A stretch of 64,000 bases of DNA, from positions 124,001 through 188,000 of the forward strand of contig JAVLRN010000001.1 of assembly GCA_032821775.1 (NCBI GenBank), in the 5' to 3' direction. The translations under genes were made by a program, and so were the position numbers. The DNA comes from Sanguinoderma infundibulare. Taxonomy: Eukaryota; Basidiomycota; Agaricomycetes; Polyporales; Polyporaceae. Of this stretch, positions 12,020 through 25,227 are shown piece after piece. The notes beneath the pieces were generated by a model, which ran no database searches, was not told where the DNA came from, and was given only the letters and a program-made list of their open reading frames with translations. The stretch's first letter is position 1. Every line of letters starts with the position of its first letter.

Positions 12020-12895
12020 ACACTGCGCTCCCGAGCGCATCACGACCCACAGAAATCACGTCCGGACAAGTGTGGATAGACCCATTGAGTCTTCCGGGCT
12101 ACACCCGCCGAGATCTTCTCCTTGAGTCTGTGCGCGACGGCAGATCCTGCACTTTTCATCATCCATGCTGAACGCCTTTGCGCCGGACATCTCCTCGCTG
12201 ACCGGACCATCACACGCGCATGCGCACCTAAATTGTAAGGGTACCGCAGTCTCTCTTGCACTCGGTACTTGCTCTCCAGACGACCTCGAGTCTCTCAACA
12301 CTCATTGACGTTCGAGAGTCCTCGCAGTGACATGTTAGGGATACAAACGTGCTTGAGCCAGCTCACCGTCCGTTCGGAATTGTCTGAACGTTCTGTTTCC
12401 CAGTACTCCGAATCCCCACCTCCGAGTGCGACGCTTCCCGTTCCAGCGCCAGCACTAGCTCCAACTCCGTGTTCACCCACATCTCTCCACTCATCCGTGT
12501 CCGCACGCTCGTTCAGAATCAGATTATGGGTCTGATGGCGAGGGTGACTGGAAGGCCGCGGACGATATCTACGACCAGTATTGTTAAAGCGGTGAGTTGC
12601 TGACATTGTGCTTTCGCAATCCTGACCTGACATATTCTTGTTGGCATGAAGACGCACCTCCAAGGCTCCCGAGCACATCACGATCCACGGCCATCGCTTC
12701 CGGACAAGCCTGGATAGACCATCATGTCTTCCAGGCTGAGATCTTCTCCTCGAGTCTGTGCGCGACAGCGTAGTGGACGAGGCTGCCATTTTCCTCCTCC
12801 ATGGCCAAACGTCTCCTCGCTGACCGGACTCTCACACACCCACGCGCATCCAATGTCCCGGACTTCAATTGTACAGGGACCCTGGCTTCTCATAC
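12020..12895. repeat. Diverged internal duplication in the spacer, unit 1
   Basis: Two segments of about 230 bp, near 12030-12260 and 12670-12895, share an ordered series of words. Examples are CATCACGA-CCA, CCGGACAAG, GGATAGACC, GAGATCTTCTCC, GAGTCTGTGCGCGAC, CGTCTCCTCGCTGACCGGAC-like, and AATTGTA. They are in the same orientation, 635-640 bp apart, and clearly diverged. In one frame both give a RDLLLESVRD-like peptide, which hints at an older repeated coding unit. No family recognised. Confidence 0.45.
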
Positions 12896-13015
12896 TCGGT
12901 ACACGACTCCGGGACTCTCGGCACTCCTCAACGTTACATTCGAGGCTCCTGTACCTGTCAACTGGGCATCAGCATCAGCGCACGCTCTAACCGACACTCA
13001 TCCGCTCACCTCACA

Positions 13016-13338
13016 CCCCCGGCACTCCTGATACTCCCGAGTCATCTGTCGGCTCTCGACGTCCCGAGTTTGAGCATCCGGGACTCCATGCACCTGGCGA
13101 CGCGCCGCACACCCCCGGCACTCCTGATACTGCAGAGGTCGCGTTCAAGAGTCGCGGACATGTCAACACTGAAGGACCATCAGTGGACGAGTATTCGTCT
13201 GTTCCATACAACCTCCTTCGCATCGAGACGCACAGCCATCACGAGCGCACCTGGACGACATACCATGCCCCTCTAGAGCTCCCGAACGCTGCCATGCCCG
13301 TGCCTAATGAAGAACTCGCCCTCGCTGCGCTCCAATGA
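13016..13338 (+). pseudogene. Open-frame remnant with TPGTPDT repeats, unit 1
   Basis: An open frame of about 105 codons ends in TGA at 13336-13338. It reads TPGTPDTPESSVG, then TPGTPDTAEVAFKSRGHV, and ends VPNEELALAALQ. A roughly 26-bp word (CACCCCCGGCACTCCTGATACT) occurs twice, at about 13014 and 13110. It has no clear start codon or domain. It may be the tail of a former coding sequence that includes the duplicated segments just upstream. Confidence 0.25.
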
Positions 13339-14141
13339 GCTCCTGGCAAAGAGAAGGCCAGATCGCCCTTGCCAGCCGATCTTATATGACGACAACAAGC
13401 AGTTTGCAGCCTGACGATGACTCAGCATGGTCGAGTCGTTCCTGGACTACAGTCAGGTGAGCTGCGTGCACTCCCCAGTCACTCATACCTGCATTCGGTT
13501 GTGGAAGTGCGCGGTGCGAGCATGCGCGGGTCCCAAGTGACAAAGTGCTGACCAATCTCCCAGGCAGAGCCGTGTTCGAGCAAGATGAGAGCGAGTGCTG
13601 GCGCTCTTGAATACGGACAACACGCAGGGCATTCTCCAAGGTCCTTCGACACTGTTCCTCGCCGCTGAAGCTGCCACGGCTCCACCACCAAACCATCCTC
13701 AAGCCCGCTCCCACCTGTCCCGCGCCGCATCCCCTCATGCGCCAAAGCCTCTTCCTGGCGCAAGTGCGAGTGCGAGCGAGGTGAGTTACCAGCCAAGTCT
13801 ATGTCCGAGTGTTGACCCGGTTGTTCCAAGTGCGAGAGGTGGCGGACAGAAGAGGGCGTTGCTCATGGTGGTCGTGGTGGAAGGGTATGGACGGATGCGT
13901 GAGAGATGCACCTCGCTTGCGAGACCAGTAGGCGCTCGTGGACTTGGCGCGATCGCAGTGTTGGCCACGAGCTCTTTCGGTTTATCTAAAGTGCGGAGGG
14001 GTCGTAGTCAGCTCGAAATGTATGCCTGTGTGCGCAGAAATATTTACTCGATGTGCGGGCAACGCCACGAAGCGTGCTCTCCGCTGAGCATGCCCGAGTG
14101 CAATATGCCGATATACCTTGCACAGAGAGTTCCTACTCAAC
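13339..14141. other. Spacer stretch without a recognisable gene, unit 1
   Basis: About 800 bp. The longest plus-strand frame (13595-14257) lacks any recognisable domain and opens at a CTG or TTG-like position. I see no RNA gene or regulatory motif I could support. Confidence 0.3.
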
Positions 14142-14242
14142 TATACCTCCCCTCAACTCAACTATGCCTTCCCTCAACTCAACTACACCTCCCCCAGCTC
14201 CAATATACCTCCCCTCGACTCAACTATGCCTTCTCTCAAAAG
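14142..14242 (+). repeat. ACTCAACTAT minisatellite, unit 1
   Basis: Four to five imperfect copies of a unit of about 21-22 bp, built on CTCAACTATACCTCCCCT. Variants have TATGCCTTCCCT, TACACCTCCCCC and AATATACCTCCCCT. It lies about 320 bp from the ARP5 copy B stop codon, close to where the spacer meets ARP5-derived sequence. Confidence 0.75.
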
Positions 14243-14563
14243 TACAGAGGCAGTTGATCGATCCGGGAGATTTGCACCGTTCGCGCGAGATCCCCCGTGA
14301 TCACGCGCAGGGCTCTAACCCATGACGCTCGCCAAGGGGGCAACATCTGCGAAGTACACACCTTCGCCGAACAGGCGCCCAGTCACAGGAGCTGCAAACG
14401 ATCGCACCATGCTCGGGCTCCGCTCCCGACTCTGCAATGGCGCACGCACGACAGGCACGCGGTGTTTTCAGCAATCTACTTGTTTATACACGCCGCGATC
14501 CGTCCCGAACATCCAACAATCCAACAAGAAAGGAACGGAAACCAGCAGAAGTGACACACCGGC

Positions 14564-17500
14564 TCACTGACCGAGAGGCACGGACGCGTTCCAGTTGCCG
14601 CCCCACCACCGCTTGACGCGCTCGCTGCCCCACTCGTCGTACTCGGCCTTTGTCACGCCGACGTCCCTGAACTCGTCCGTCTTTGCAAAGTCGGCCATGC
14701 CCTTCCACGCGTCGAGCACCGGGTCCGCCGCGCGCACGATCTCGAGCGGCATCTCCGGCGGCAGGATCGGCCGCAGCGTCGCGTGCAGGCGGTCGCGCAG
14801 GCCCGGCAGCTGCGACGGCGTCCCGGTCAGGAAGACGTTCTGGCATCGCACGCAGCCCCAAATTCAGTACTGATCAGCGTCCATTCGAACAGAACACGGC
14901 ATAGAGACGAGACGGAAGGGAGGGAGGGAGGGAGCTGCGCACCTGGACGAGCCGGCCCTTGTCCGCGTCCGGGAACCTCGCGAGGACGTTCTGCAGGACC
15001 TCGCCCAAGCCGGCCGAGTCGACGCCGGCCATGCCGGGCGAGAACCAGGCCTCGCAGCAGCGCCAGCGCTCGACGTTGAGGTGGATGCGCGCCTTGCCCT
15101 GCGCGTCGCCCTCGTCGTACTGCGGCCGGAACGCGGCCATGAGCGCGGAGCGCTGCGAGGACAGCGCCGCGTGCGTGTGCGCCTCGGTGAACGTCGGGTC
15201 GTGCGCGAGCAGCTTCTGCTCGATCGCCTGCAGCGCCGCAAAGTCCTCCTCTTCGTCCGAGGATGCGGCTGCTGTGTTCTGAAAACGGAGACGCAGGTGA
15301 GCCGCGGCCGCGACGAATAGACAAGTACGCACGATCTTGCGGTAGATCGCCCAGTCCGCATCGTCCGCGCCGAACGTGTCCTCTGCACGCCAGCCATACA
15401 CATGAGCACCACCCGAGCCTCGACCGAACGCTGCGACACTCACCCCCGCCCGCCTTGCGCCGCTTCTTCGGCACGCGGTCGTCCGCCGCCAGGTTCGCGA
15501 TGCTCTTCATCCGCGCCTGGCTCGCCGCGCTCTTCCTGTCCGTCAGCGCCGCCCGCCGCCGCGTGCGCTCCTTGATCCGCGTCATCAGCGACTCCTGCTC
15601 GCGCCGCATCTTCGCCGCCCACCCGCTCAGGTCGCGATCGCGCTCCTCCTCCTCCCGCTTCTCCTCCGCGGCGCGCTCTTCGCGCTCGCGCTCCTTCTCG
15701 CGCTTGGCGCGCTCGCGGGCCTCGTACCCGGCCTTCATCAGCTTTTGTTTCTTCTTCTCTTTCAGGCCTTCCTCGTCGAGCTGTGCGCGTGTCAGCCCGC
15801 ATGGCCATGACGAGAGAAAGAGTAAACGAGCTTACCTCTTCGTCCGGAACGTCCACCAGCGGGAACGAAGGTGGCTCATCCTAGCTTCACCCTCAGATTT
15901 TCAAAAAGTGACGTGCAGACTCGGAGCGCTCACGTTCTCCGCATCCTCGCCATCCGCCTCCTTCTTGCGCGCCTTCTTCAAGTCGGCCTCCAGCTTCTTG
16001 ATCGTAGCGTCCAAAGCGCCATCGTTGGCGAAGCCCTCCTCCTTGAGCGTGTCCGCCCACTCCCTCTTGCTCTCCTCCTCGCGCCGTTCCCGCAAACTGA
16101 GCAGGTGCGCCAGGTCGTTCTCCTTCTGCAGCAGCTGCGGAGGGGACAGGACCACTCAGCATTGGCGTCACCCCCTCGAAGCTGATTCGCACAGCGCGCA
16201 CCTTCTCCATCCGCGACTTGGCCGCGATCTCCTGCAGCTTGCGGCCCTGCTCCTTCTTGCGCTCCGCGATCCGCGCCAGCTCCTCTTCCGTCTTCTCCTC
16301 CGTGACGGGCAGCGTGTACGGGAACTGGAGGATGCGCTCTGCCGCGCGCAGGTTCAGCGGGTCCTTGAGCCTGCGCAGCAGAGCGGTGTAGTCCGGGGAG
16401 AACTCGCAGAAGTTCTGGAGGACCCAGGCGCATTGCGGCGGCGTCACGCGGCTCGGGAAGGTCGGGTACTTGAGCTGGACGAGCTTCAGGAGGTAGTCGG
16501 TCGCTTGTGATGCACCCCAGTTTATTCTGCACGCAGAGTCGGGATGAGAATCAGAGCTTGGGACATCAGCAAAAAGGCGCGAGCCATGGATAGACCGGCC
16601 ATCAATCCATACAATTCCCGGGCCAGGCTGGGGTATCCATACCCTTTTGCCTCAGGTATGGATACTGTATGGATACCACAGCCCGGCCCGGGAATTGTAT
16701 GGATTGATGGCCGGTCTATCCATTGCTGCGCACCGTTTTTGCTGATGAAGGGGACTCTGGACGGCGTACCGTTTGGCGTGGCTCATGAGGCCCCTGCCGT
16801 CGAGTATTGGGACGACGGAGGTGGAGGCGGTGTTGAATGAGACGATGAGACCGTCTCCGCGGAACGGTACAGGGGGAGAGGGGAGGTTATTGTGGTAGAA
16901 GGACATGACGGAGTCGACGCAGAACGCGAGGGAGGGGACCGAGTACTGCTCAAACATGAGTTCTGACGTTACTGCAGATCTTACCCTGTGAGTTGATCTA
17001 ATCCATAGGCCTCGAGTGCACGCGGTCAAGACAGAGTGAAGGACTTACATGCCCTTGAATGCAATGGAGAAGCTAATCGCTCGGTCATGAGTATTGGATG
17101 GTCTACTGAAGGGGTGTCGATTCCAAGGTGAATGAACGCGTAGTCCAGGGCGTTTTCCTACATGATTTCAAAAGCGGCTGCGGGTTAGGAGGGTGCGACA
17201 GGAAAGGGCAAAACTGGAGAGCGTCGCCGCGTCGCCGCTGCACTCATCCATCTAAATGACGCGGAGTATCGCGCAGGGAACGCACTAACGCGTCAAAGTT
17301 GAGGAGCACGTCTCCCTCCCAAGGCGTCTTCGCCTGCGACCTCGCGCCTCCCTCGATGTCTATGCCCTCGCCAAAGAGCAAGAGAGGCCTGTTCGTCTTG
17401 CGCTCCTTGTACTTTGCAACCATGTTGATGCCGGTACGCGGGGCTTTTGACGTGCACCAGCCGAAGCGCAAGGTAGTCGAGCCATTGTCGATACAGAGCG

Positions 17501-17607
17501 GAGTGTGCGCATCGCGGTGGTCGTCATAGTCTGTCGCTGGCACTTGAACGGTCGGAAGTGGCTGGATAGGGAGGAACGAGATGTTGGACTCGAGCGTCGA
17601 CCTCCAT
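14564..17607 (-). pseudogene. arp5: ARP5 copy B: recombinant copy, start codon out of frame
   Basis: Ten exons as in copy A: 17607-17286, 17157-17049, 16971-16770, 16526-16202, 16134-15934, 15880-15836, 15780-15444, 15382-15333, 15278-14943, 14839-14564. Exon lengths equal those of copy D, except exon 1, which has the 4-bp insertion (322 versus 318 nt) and so an out-of-frame ATG. The 3' part, including the 103-nt intron 9 with a GGGA run, matches copies C and D. The 5' part from 16464 up matches copy A. The middle introns (for example 15881-15933, with TTTTCAAAAAGTGACGTGCA) differ from the version shared by A and D. Coding exons 2-10 show no stops. Confidence 0.85.
16564..16747. mobile_element. 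MITE-like foldback element, copy B
   Basis: The same 184-bp inverted repeat as at 4675, inside intron 3 of ARP5 copy B. One base differs from copy A in the right arm (AGCCCGG instead of AGCCTGG). Confidence 0.75.
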
Positions 17608-17988
17608 TTTGTGGACAGCGACGAGGGGAAGGGAAGGAATCGACGGGAAGATGAGAGCCCATGATCAATACATACGTAGTGTTCGGCGCTCGACATCCAA
17701 TTCCAAGGATCTAAGCGCCCAAGCGGACGCCTGGTGGGATGTGAAGGAGTTAGCTTCCAGATACTGCCACATCGGGGCAAGCTGCTTCCACCACGTCTGC
17801 TTCCTCCTCCACGGCACCTCTGGCCGCGTTCAGCATCTGACACAGATACGCTCCCGGACGACACCAAGCAGGACGAGACATCCATCCTGTCTGTCTCTCC
17901 TTCTCCCTCACCGCACACCATGCGCTACTTTGCCTCCGCCCCGCCCTGCGACGATTTTCACAACGCTGTCTCTGAATGCTAGGCTATG

Positions 17989-18229
17989 CTAGGACGACAA
18001 TGAGCGCTCAATCATCACATCGCTCATCTCACAGCTCAGGTACGTCTGTTTCCCCGGCCACCTCCTCGACCGCCGTCCTCTGCACATGCGCATCCTCCCC
18101 CATCCCCCCATCCCGTTCCTGGTTTCTCATGGATCTGCACAAAGCGATGTTCCCGACGTTCGTCCTCGAGCCCCAAACGATGCTCGACCCTATCGCCGAC
18201 TTCATGTCCCATCCTGATCTTTGTAAGCA
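17989..18229 (+). pseudogene. Oxysterol-binding-protein 5' fragment, unit 2
   Basis: Identical to the fragment at 6100-6340, offset by 11,889. It carries the SLISQLR and FVLEPQTML/DFMSHPDL blocks and no downstream ORD domain. Confidence 0.55.
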
Positions 18230-18793
18230 CTCTTTACCCCGTCTCTCCCACATCTTGTGCTCTCAATCGCCGTGCAGCTTCCCCGGCCCCTCCAGGAGCG
18301 AGTACGACGTGTCCACCTGGGCCGCTTGCGGCTCCTTGGCAGGTGTGGCGTGCGCAGATGTGGACAAGGGAGGGGAGCGCGGATGAGCGCAACGACGAGC
18401 TCTGTCCCTTTCCATGCTCCTTGTACCCCCTACGTACCGCGCTAATGTTCCGTTGCTCGTGTCTTGTAGGAGATCACGATATATATGCGCCCTTGTGCGT
18501 TATCCCATAGCGTGTCCACCGCTGGGCTTCTTTTTATGCTCGCGTGAACAGCATGAACGATACCGACCAACGGTGAACCAAAAGCGTCCGTGTGCTTTTG
18601 CTGAGCACGCTGCGACACAACTTGGTCGATGATCGAGTGCGAATGGGTGTACCGACTAACATTGTCAGAATGACAAGTCAGCATGGGCAATTCGCGGCAG
18701 AATCACGAGGTTTAACCCCGGGATCGCCTCGCTGCAAGGATGACTTGAAACTTCACGTTCATCGCTCACCGCATATGCTACTACTAACCCACA

Positions 18794-19300
18794 GATGACG
18801 CTGGCTTCAATCCGGGGCTCACCAAAGCCTCGTCGCAGAGGAACAACTTGATTCAATTCTTCTCATATGGTACATACATCTCGTCCCCCATCTCCCCCTT
18901 CCACTCGCCACGATATTACGCTAACAACGTAAACTATCGCCGCAGGCATACAGCACACGTCTAGACATACAAGGGTGTCACGCCCCCAACTCGGCACGCA
19001 AACGCGAGAACGCGACGGTTATCTCCACATCCCCGTCCGCATCCCTCTCCCTCTCCTCCGTCCCGTCCGGCGTCACACTCCCGCCCACACTCAGCGCCGT
19101 CATCCAATCCCTCATCGAGATCGTCAGCGCCCGCGTGATCGGCGTGTCGTCCAGCGCGTACAGAGCCGACTACATACTCCGTGCCTGCGCGCCCACGTTC
19201 AACACGCTGCTATTGTCCCCACCAAACTTCCCCAGCAGCGGCATTGATGTCGTCCCCCACTCCCTGCCGACAGCCCGAGCGTCAGCGGCGGACCCCGCCT
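18794..19300 (+). pseudogene. Unrecognised exon-like fragments, unit 2
   Basis: Identical copy of 6905-7411. Contains the GFNPGLTKASSQRNN and TLSAVIQSLIEIVSARVIGV segments. Confidence 0.3.
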
Positions 19301-19328
19301 AAACTCGATCCCACGTTAGGGCGTCGTC

Positions 19329-19999
19329 GTCGGGTTGAACGGCATCTAGGGGTCGGACGCGTCCCGCTCGAACGGCGCGGGTGTGTTGTACACGAGCATG
19401 GTCTTGGCGGACGAGTCGGGCGTCGACGGCGCGCCGCGCGATGAGCGCGTCAAGAACGTCCGCGTCATGCTCGCCCTGACCTCCTCCCTGCCCAGCCCAT
19501 CGCTGTCGCTGCCCCGAATAGGCATTTTTGGCGCGACGGGCGCGATCGCGTTTCACGGCGCGGGGGACTCAGGCAGGGTGTTGGAGTTCTGGAGGAAGAG
19601 CGAGTCGCGCAGCGTGGGCGGGACAACCTGGCGCTCGTCTTTCGGCACGATCGTCGGGTCGAGCGGCGGCGCGGGCGGGAATTCGAGGCACTTTCGCGCA
19701 CTATGCCACATCCAACTGCCGCCCCTTCTGCATAAGCGGGTAAGCGACACACGCAACGAATATGTCCACAGACATGCACTAACCTTCCCGCCCCAAGTAC
19801 TCGACGTTCTTGACCGCCCTGCAAGCAAGGCCGCCGTCGGTTGTCACTGGGCGCAATACACAGTAAGCACTCATCGGATGCGCACCGTCCGATGACGGAC
19901 ACTCACCGTCAAACCTGCAGCCATTCGGACGTCGGGAGAAGGGACGGGGGGACATGGCGAATCGGATGGCGCACATCGGGCAAAGTCGGCGGGGAGCGA
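19329..19999 (-). pseudogene. Unrecognised decayed multi-exon gene, unit 2
   Basis: Identical copy of 7440-8110, with the same in-frame TGA between the SNTLPESPAP and NAIAPVAPK segments. Confidence 0.35.
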
Positions 20000-20238
20000 G
20001 GTCGGCGGGTGGTATGCATTGTGACGTGAGTGGTAGGAGGTCCGGTCAGAGGCGGTGGATGCTGAGGTCGTCCTCCCCCTCTTTCTCCAGTATTTATGTG
20101 CTCTCTCGAGCGCCGTCGAGCACGGACCAGAGGCTCGACCTCGCCAATCTTCCATCTCCCAAGTCCATTCCCGACGACTCGCCCACCCAGACTGAGTCAA
20201 GACCGTTGGTCGGGCGCCGATCCGATCAATATCACTTC

Positions 20239-21054
20239 TCACAAGCGAGCCCTTGCATGCGCCGCCTACGATTGGCACATCGACCAGTTTGGGCTCGACC
20301 TCCCTCGTCTTCTCCGGCCCCCGCCCCTTCACCTTCCCGAACATGACAACCTTCCCGCTCTCTCCCGTGCGCCCCGACCGCCCGGCACAGTGCAGGAAGT
20401 CGACCATGTTCCGCGGCTCGTCGACGATGAACACGCATTGCACGTCCGACGAGAAGTCGAGCCCGCGCGAGAGCAGCGACGTCGTGATCACACGTGTGGC
20501 ACCTCCTTCAAGTCGTCCATCTTCGCGCCCGTCGCTGGTATGGATGCGGGCGCAGAGGGAGTCGAGGCCGAGTCGAAGTCGGATCGCATGCGGAGGAAGC
20601 CGTTGAGGTGGTGGTTCGAGCCGCGCTTGCGCGCGCGGCCCGCCCTCGTCAGCGCGACGTTCGCGATGCCCATCTCGCAGAGGTATGTGCCGAGGGCCTC
20701 GATGCGCGTGCCCTTGATGCAGAATATGAGTCCCAACTTCATTCGGGTGTTCTGCATGCTCTCTGCCCAGACACGCTGGAGGCGGTGCTCGATGTTCGCG
20801 TCGCGGTTTCCGCCCGTCCAGCTCATGTGCTCTGTCTTGAGCATCGACGGGAGCTTGTGCAGGTGCGGCGATGCGAGGCGGGTCAGCGACGGGTGGAACT
20901 TGTCGAGGTAGGCGGCGAGCGAGGATGGGGTCGTCGCGGAGGTGAGGATGAAGTTGAATGGGTAGCTGACAGGCGTCGGCTGTCCCTCCGACAAGAGATC
21001 GAGGTTCGTGTCGAACGGAGCTGGGTGACCGCGCGCAGCAGAGATGGACGAAAA
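20239..21054 (-). pseudogene. mrh4: MRH4-like helicase remnant, unit 2
   Basis: Identical copy of 8350-9165. It has the same frameshift (about 20495) and the same lack of the Walker A/DEAD half, so the decay happened before the array was amplified. Confidence 0.75.
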
Positions 21055-23908
21055 GCCTGGGAAAGAGGGCAACTCCCTCCCTATCCCTGATTCCGTGTTC
21101 CGCATCCCTGAGCGAGAGCCACATACCGATGGTGGTGTGGTGCGGACTCCGGGAGAGGGTGGAGAGCGGGGGTCGCATTGCACATCTCATGGTGGAGATC
21201 CCACAGGACACGTATCCAGAATTTACGGTACACGACCTGCAAACTGTACAATGTCAGCTGGTTGCGACGTCGAGCTGTCAGTGGATGGAGGTGCCGGATG
21301 ACTTTTGGGTTTCGCCTCACCTCAACTGACGCAGTACTGCACTCGTGCTCGTAGTCTCATCTCCCAGGTCCATCACCCGTCCAAGTGAGAGGACTCGCCC
21401 CTTCGGCCTCGTTTCAGTGGCCAGCACGGCTCGGACCATGTCGCGGCACACACGCACATCCGAAGACCGGCCTGGGGAGGCAGAAAATAGCGCATGCGTC
21501 CGACGGCATACACGATTCGTAAGTTACTGCTGTGGTTGGATAATCCTATTGTACGACGCTAACGCATGAAACAGGGCGTGCCGGCACAGATCGAGACTCG
21601 GCCGCCGCGCGGTTTCTAGCGGATCCCCAAGCGAAATTGCAGCAATTTCTCTTCCGTTCCGAACCCCACTGCGACTTCGGCTGCCGTGTACACACGTCCG
21701 AACATGCCCGTACCGTCCGCACTAGCTTCTATGGCAATCAGAGCACTTTCAAAATTGCGTCTGAAGCAGACGATCCATAGCACGCCCGACTGAGAGGTCA
21801 TCCCGACGTCTTGCATCCCGCATCTGGTGGCCTGTGCGTGCATTGACACGACGTCGGGTGTTCCTCTGGAGGCTAGGACCCATGATTCGAGGTGGATACA
21901 AGCTGGCGTGTGCGGCCAGGGTTGAATTCTGTAGGTCGGGACTGGGAAAATTTGTCATAACTTAATTTTTATCCCTCGGTTCCAGCAGAAATCAAGCGTG
22001 GTTCATCCTCAAGCATGTTCCACAATGTTTGACAGCCTTTGCGCGGTGATCCGAGGAGGTCAAAAAGATGCGGTTTCGGTGAGATTTCATTGTGGTCGGG
22101 AGTGCGGCAGCTCTCCCGCCTCGTGTTCTAGACGGGGCGCAGTGCATACTAGATTTGCGGACTCGGGACGTCCCGCACAACGTCTCTGCAGGATTCAGAG
22201 CATCGCCGACTGCTTTTCGAGAACCACATTTTGACGGATTTCGCTGCCAAACAGGTGCTGGGAGTGCGCTTCAGCCAGCATACATTGACACTTCAAGCTC
22301 CCACCACTAGGACGGCACGCAGGCTGCTGACATGGAAGTAGACGAAGATCCTTCCACAATCAAGCGCGTTTTCGAGCTCACCAATGTTGCGTACTCGCAT
22401 GTACCTCTTCGAATCATGACTCAATTTCAGCGTTTGCAGTGTCCGTACCTGAACGGCGTGCCCGAGGATCCGGGCGCCTTGCTTAGTTTCATGTGCCAGG
22501 TCAAAGAGGCTGTCGAGCACTCGAGTCGGGACGACCAGCGGACATGGGACGAGGATCCGCACTATTGCCGTTCCGCCTCGGAGTCCCGACCCCGTTATCT
22601 CCTTTGCATGACAATACCGTCTTCGCAAGCAAGGACCGCTGTTCGGACGAGATCGACTGGCGTCGGGTGCGTGAGTGGATTCCTCGCAGTTGACACGGTT
22701 CTGGACATCATCAGCCACGAGATGCGCAAGCATAAGGAGGGCATTGTTCAGAAGACGGCTGACGCGTAGGCTATATCAGAGCGGTCAAATTGGCGGGCCC
22801 GCATCACAGCGAGGGTGGCAGCGACGACTACGCACCGGATCCGACTCCACGGCTGGTCCAGATCTCCTCCCACGAACTGGGCTGGTCAACGTCATTCCAG
22901 GTAATTCGCCAAGATTCGCGCTCCGGAGATCAAGGCACGCGAAATGGTAAGCATTAAGTGAACATGGGCGCGGATGGAACAGTCGGTGAGTGTTGTTTGT
23001 GCTTGTGTTTGTTTGAGTGTGGGGATACTGCTGACGTTCTGGACCATCCCCGGTTGCATTTTTGTGTTTCAGGTCTGCTTTTCCGGCCCCAGTTCCGATC
23101 ATCGCACCCAGGGACATCCCGGCCGGAACCCATAATTCTATCCAGACGCCGGGAAGGGAGGTCGTTCCACTACCACATTGTCTGGGCAGCTCGCAGAGCA
23201 TGGCAAGGAGGTCGTGATCTCGGAGTCCGAGTCTGCGCAGCCCATTGGCGGCCGATGGCGAATTGTAGGTATCGGTCGGGTGCTTGTCAATCTCCATGGC
23301 CTTGACGCGTGAGTCGGATTCTGCGGGAAGGGTGTCGAGAATGAGGTAAGAGTCCTTGTTGACACCGAGGAGATCTCAATTAGCTCTCTTGCGTGTAATG
23401 GCGGTGATGTAGGCGGCTGATGGATTATATATTTGCAGGCGGTTAGTATGTTATGAAATCCACGCGGCGGACCTAGAAGATGGTCGGCACTCAGGCGCTC
23501 CATTCCGGTTCCAGATACCACACCACACCCGAGGTCCAGGCTGTTTGTGAGCGCTCCGTCTCCAATTAATGTGTGGTGTACCGCTGATGGTACGATTTTT
23601 GGCTGCTGTTTCGCCTGCTTGAGGCTCGACGACTGTCCTCTCAACCGCTCCCATTTCCCCATTCGACTAGCTTCCCGCTACAGCTCCGTGTCGTCTTTGC
23701 CCCTTGGTCACTCGCTTCCCCCGCATGCCAACATACGTCCTGTTCGAAAAACTCGAGAGGCCCATCTCCACCGTGAGTGTCGTCACCTTCTCGCATTTCC
23801 CCTTCCTCGCTCGCATCCAACGTCTCGGACGTGAATTCCATTTGCCTCGGGGCAGAACAATGTCTCTCGTGTTGGGTGCTAGCTCGCTGCACCCCTAGGA
23901 CTCTTGAC
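21055..23908. other. Spacer stretch without a recognisable gene, unit 2
   Basis: Identical copy of 9166-12019. Its longest ATG-started frame is 22332-22769 (+), unrecognised. Confidence 0.3.
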
Positions 23909-24784
23909 ACACTGCGCTCCCGAGCGCATCACGACCCACAGAAATCACGTCCGGACAAGTGTGGATAGACCCATTGAGTCTTCCGGGCTACACCCGCCGA
24001 GATCTTCTCCTTGAGTCTGTGCGCGACGGCAGATCCTGCACTTTTCATCATCCATGCTGAACGCCTTTGCGCCGGACATCTCCTCGCTGACCGGACCATC
24101 ACACGCGCATGCGCACCTAAATTGTAAGGGTACCGCAGTCTCTCTTGCACTCGGTACTTGCTCTCCAGACGACCTCGAGTCTCTCAACACTCATTGACGT
24201 TCGAGAGTCCTCGCAGTGACATGTTAGGGATACAAACGTGCTTGAGCCAGCTCACCGTCCGTTCGGAATTGTCTGAACGTTCTGTTTCCCAGTACTCCGA
24301 ATCCCCACCTCCGAGTGCGACGCTTCCCGTTCCAGCGCCAGCACTAGCTCCAACTCCGTGTTCACCCACATCTCTCCACTCATCCGTGTCCGCACGCTCG
24401 TTCAGAATCAGATTATGGGTCTGATGGCGAGGGTGACTGGAAGGCCGCGGACGATATCTACGACCAGTATTGTTAAAGCGGTGAGTTGCTGACATTGTGC
24501 TTTCGCAATCCTGACCTGACATATTCTTGTTGGCATGAAGACGCACCTCCAAGGCTCCCGAGCACATCACGATCCACGGCCATCGCTTCCGGACAAGCCT
24601 GGATAGACCATCATGTCTTCCAGGCTGAGATCTTCTCCTCGAGTCTGTGCGCGACAGCGTAGTGGACGAGGCTGCCATTTTCCTCCTCCATGGCCAAACG
24701 TCTCCTCGCTGACCGGACTCTCACACACCCACGCGCATCCAATGTCCCGGACTTCAATTGTACAGGGACCCTGGCTTCTCATAC
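23909..24784. repeat. Diverged internal duplication in the spacer, unit 2
   Basis: Identical copy of 12020-12895, with two diverged ~230-bp segments in the same orientation. Confidence 0.45.
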
Positions 24785-24904
24785 TCGGTACACGACTCCG
24801 GGACTCTCGGCACTCCTCAACGTTACATTCGAGGCTCCTGTACCTGTCAACTGGGCATCAGCATCAGCGCACGCTCTAACCGACACTCATCCGCTCACCT
24901 CACA

Positions 24905-25227
24905 CCCCCGGCACTCCTGATACTCCCGAGTCATCTGTCGGCTCTCGACGTCCCGAGTTTGAGCATCCGGGACTCCATGCACCTGGCGACGCGCCGCACA
25001 CCCCCGGCACTCCTGATACTGCAGAGGTCGCGTTCAAGAGTCGCGGACATGTCAACACTGAAGGACCATCAGTGGACGAGTATTCGTCTGTTCCATACAA
25101 CCTCCTTCGCATCGAGACGCACAGCCATCACGAGCGCACCTGGACGACATACCATGCCCCTCTAGAGCTCCCGAACGCTGCCATGCCCGTGCCTAATGAA
25201 GAACTCGCCCTCGCTGCGCTCCAATGA
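24905..25227 (+). pseudogene. Open-frame remnant with TPGTPDT repeats, unit 2
   Basis: Identical copy of 13016-13338. Confidence 0.25.

Noticed and set aside
15263..16510. 415-codon plus-strand open frame opposite ARP5 (also at 27152-28399)
   Set aside because: It is antisense to the ARP5 charged insert, whose codon bias leaves the opposite strand open. It has Ser/Arg-rich low complexity and no domain.
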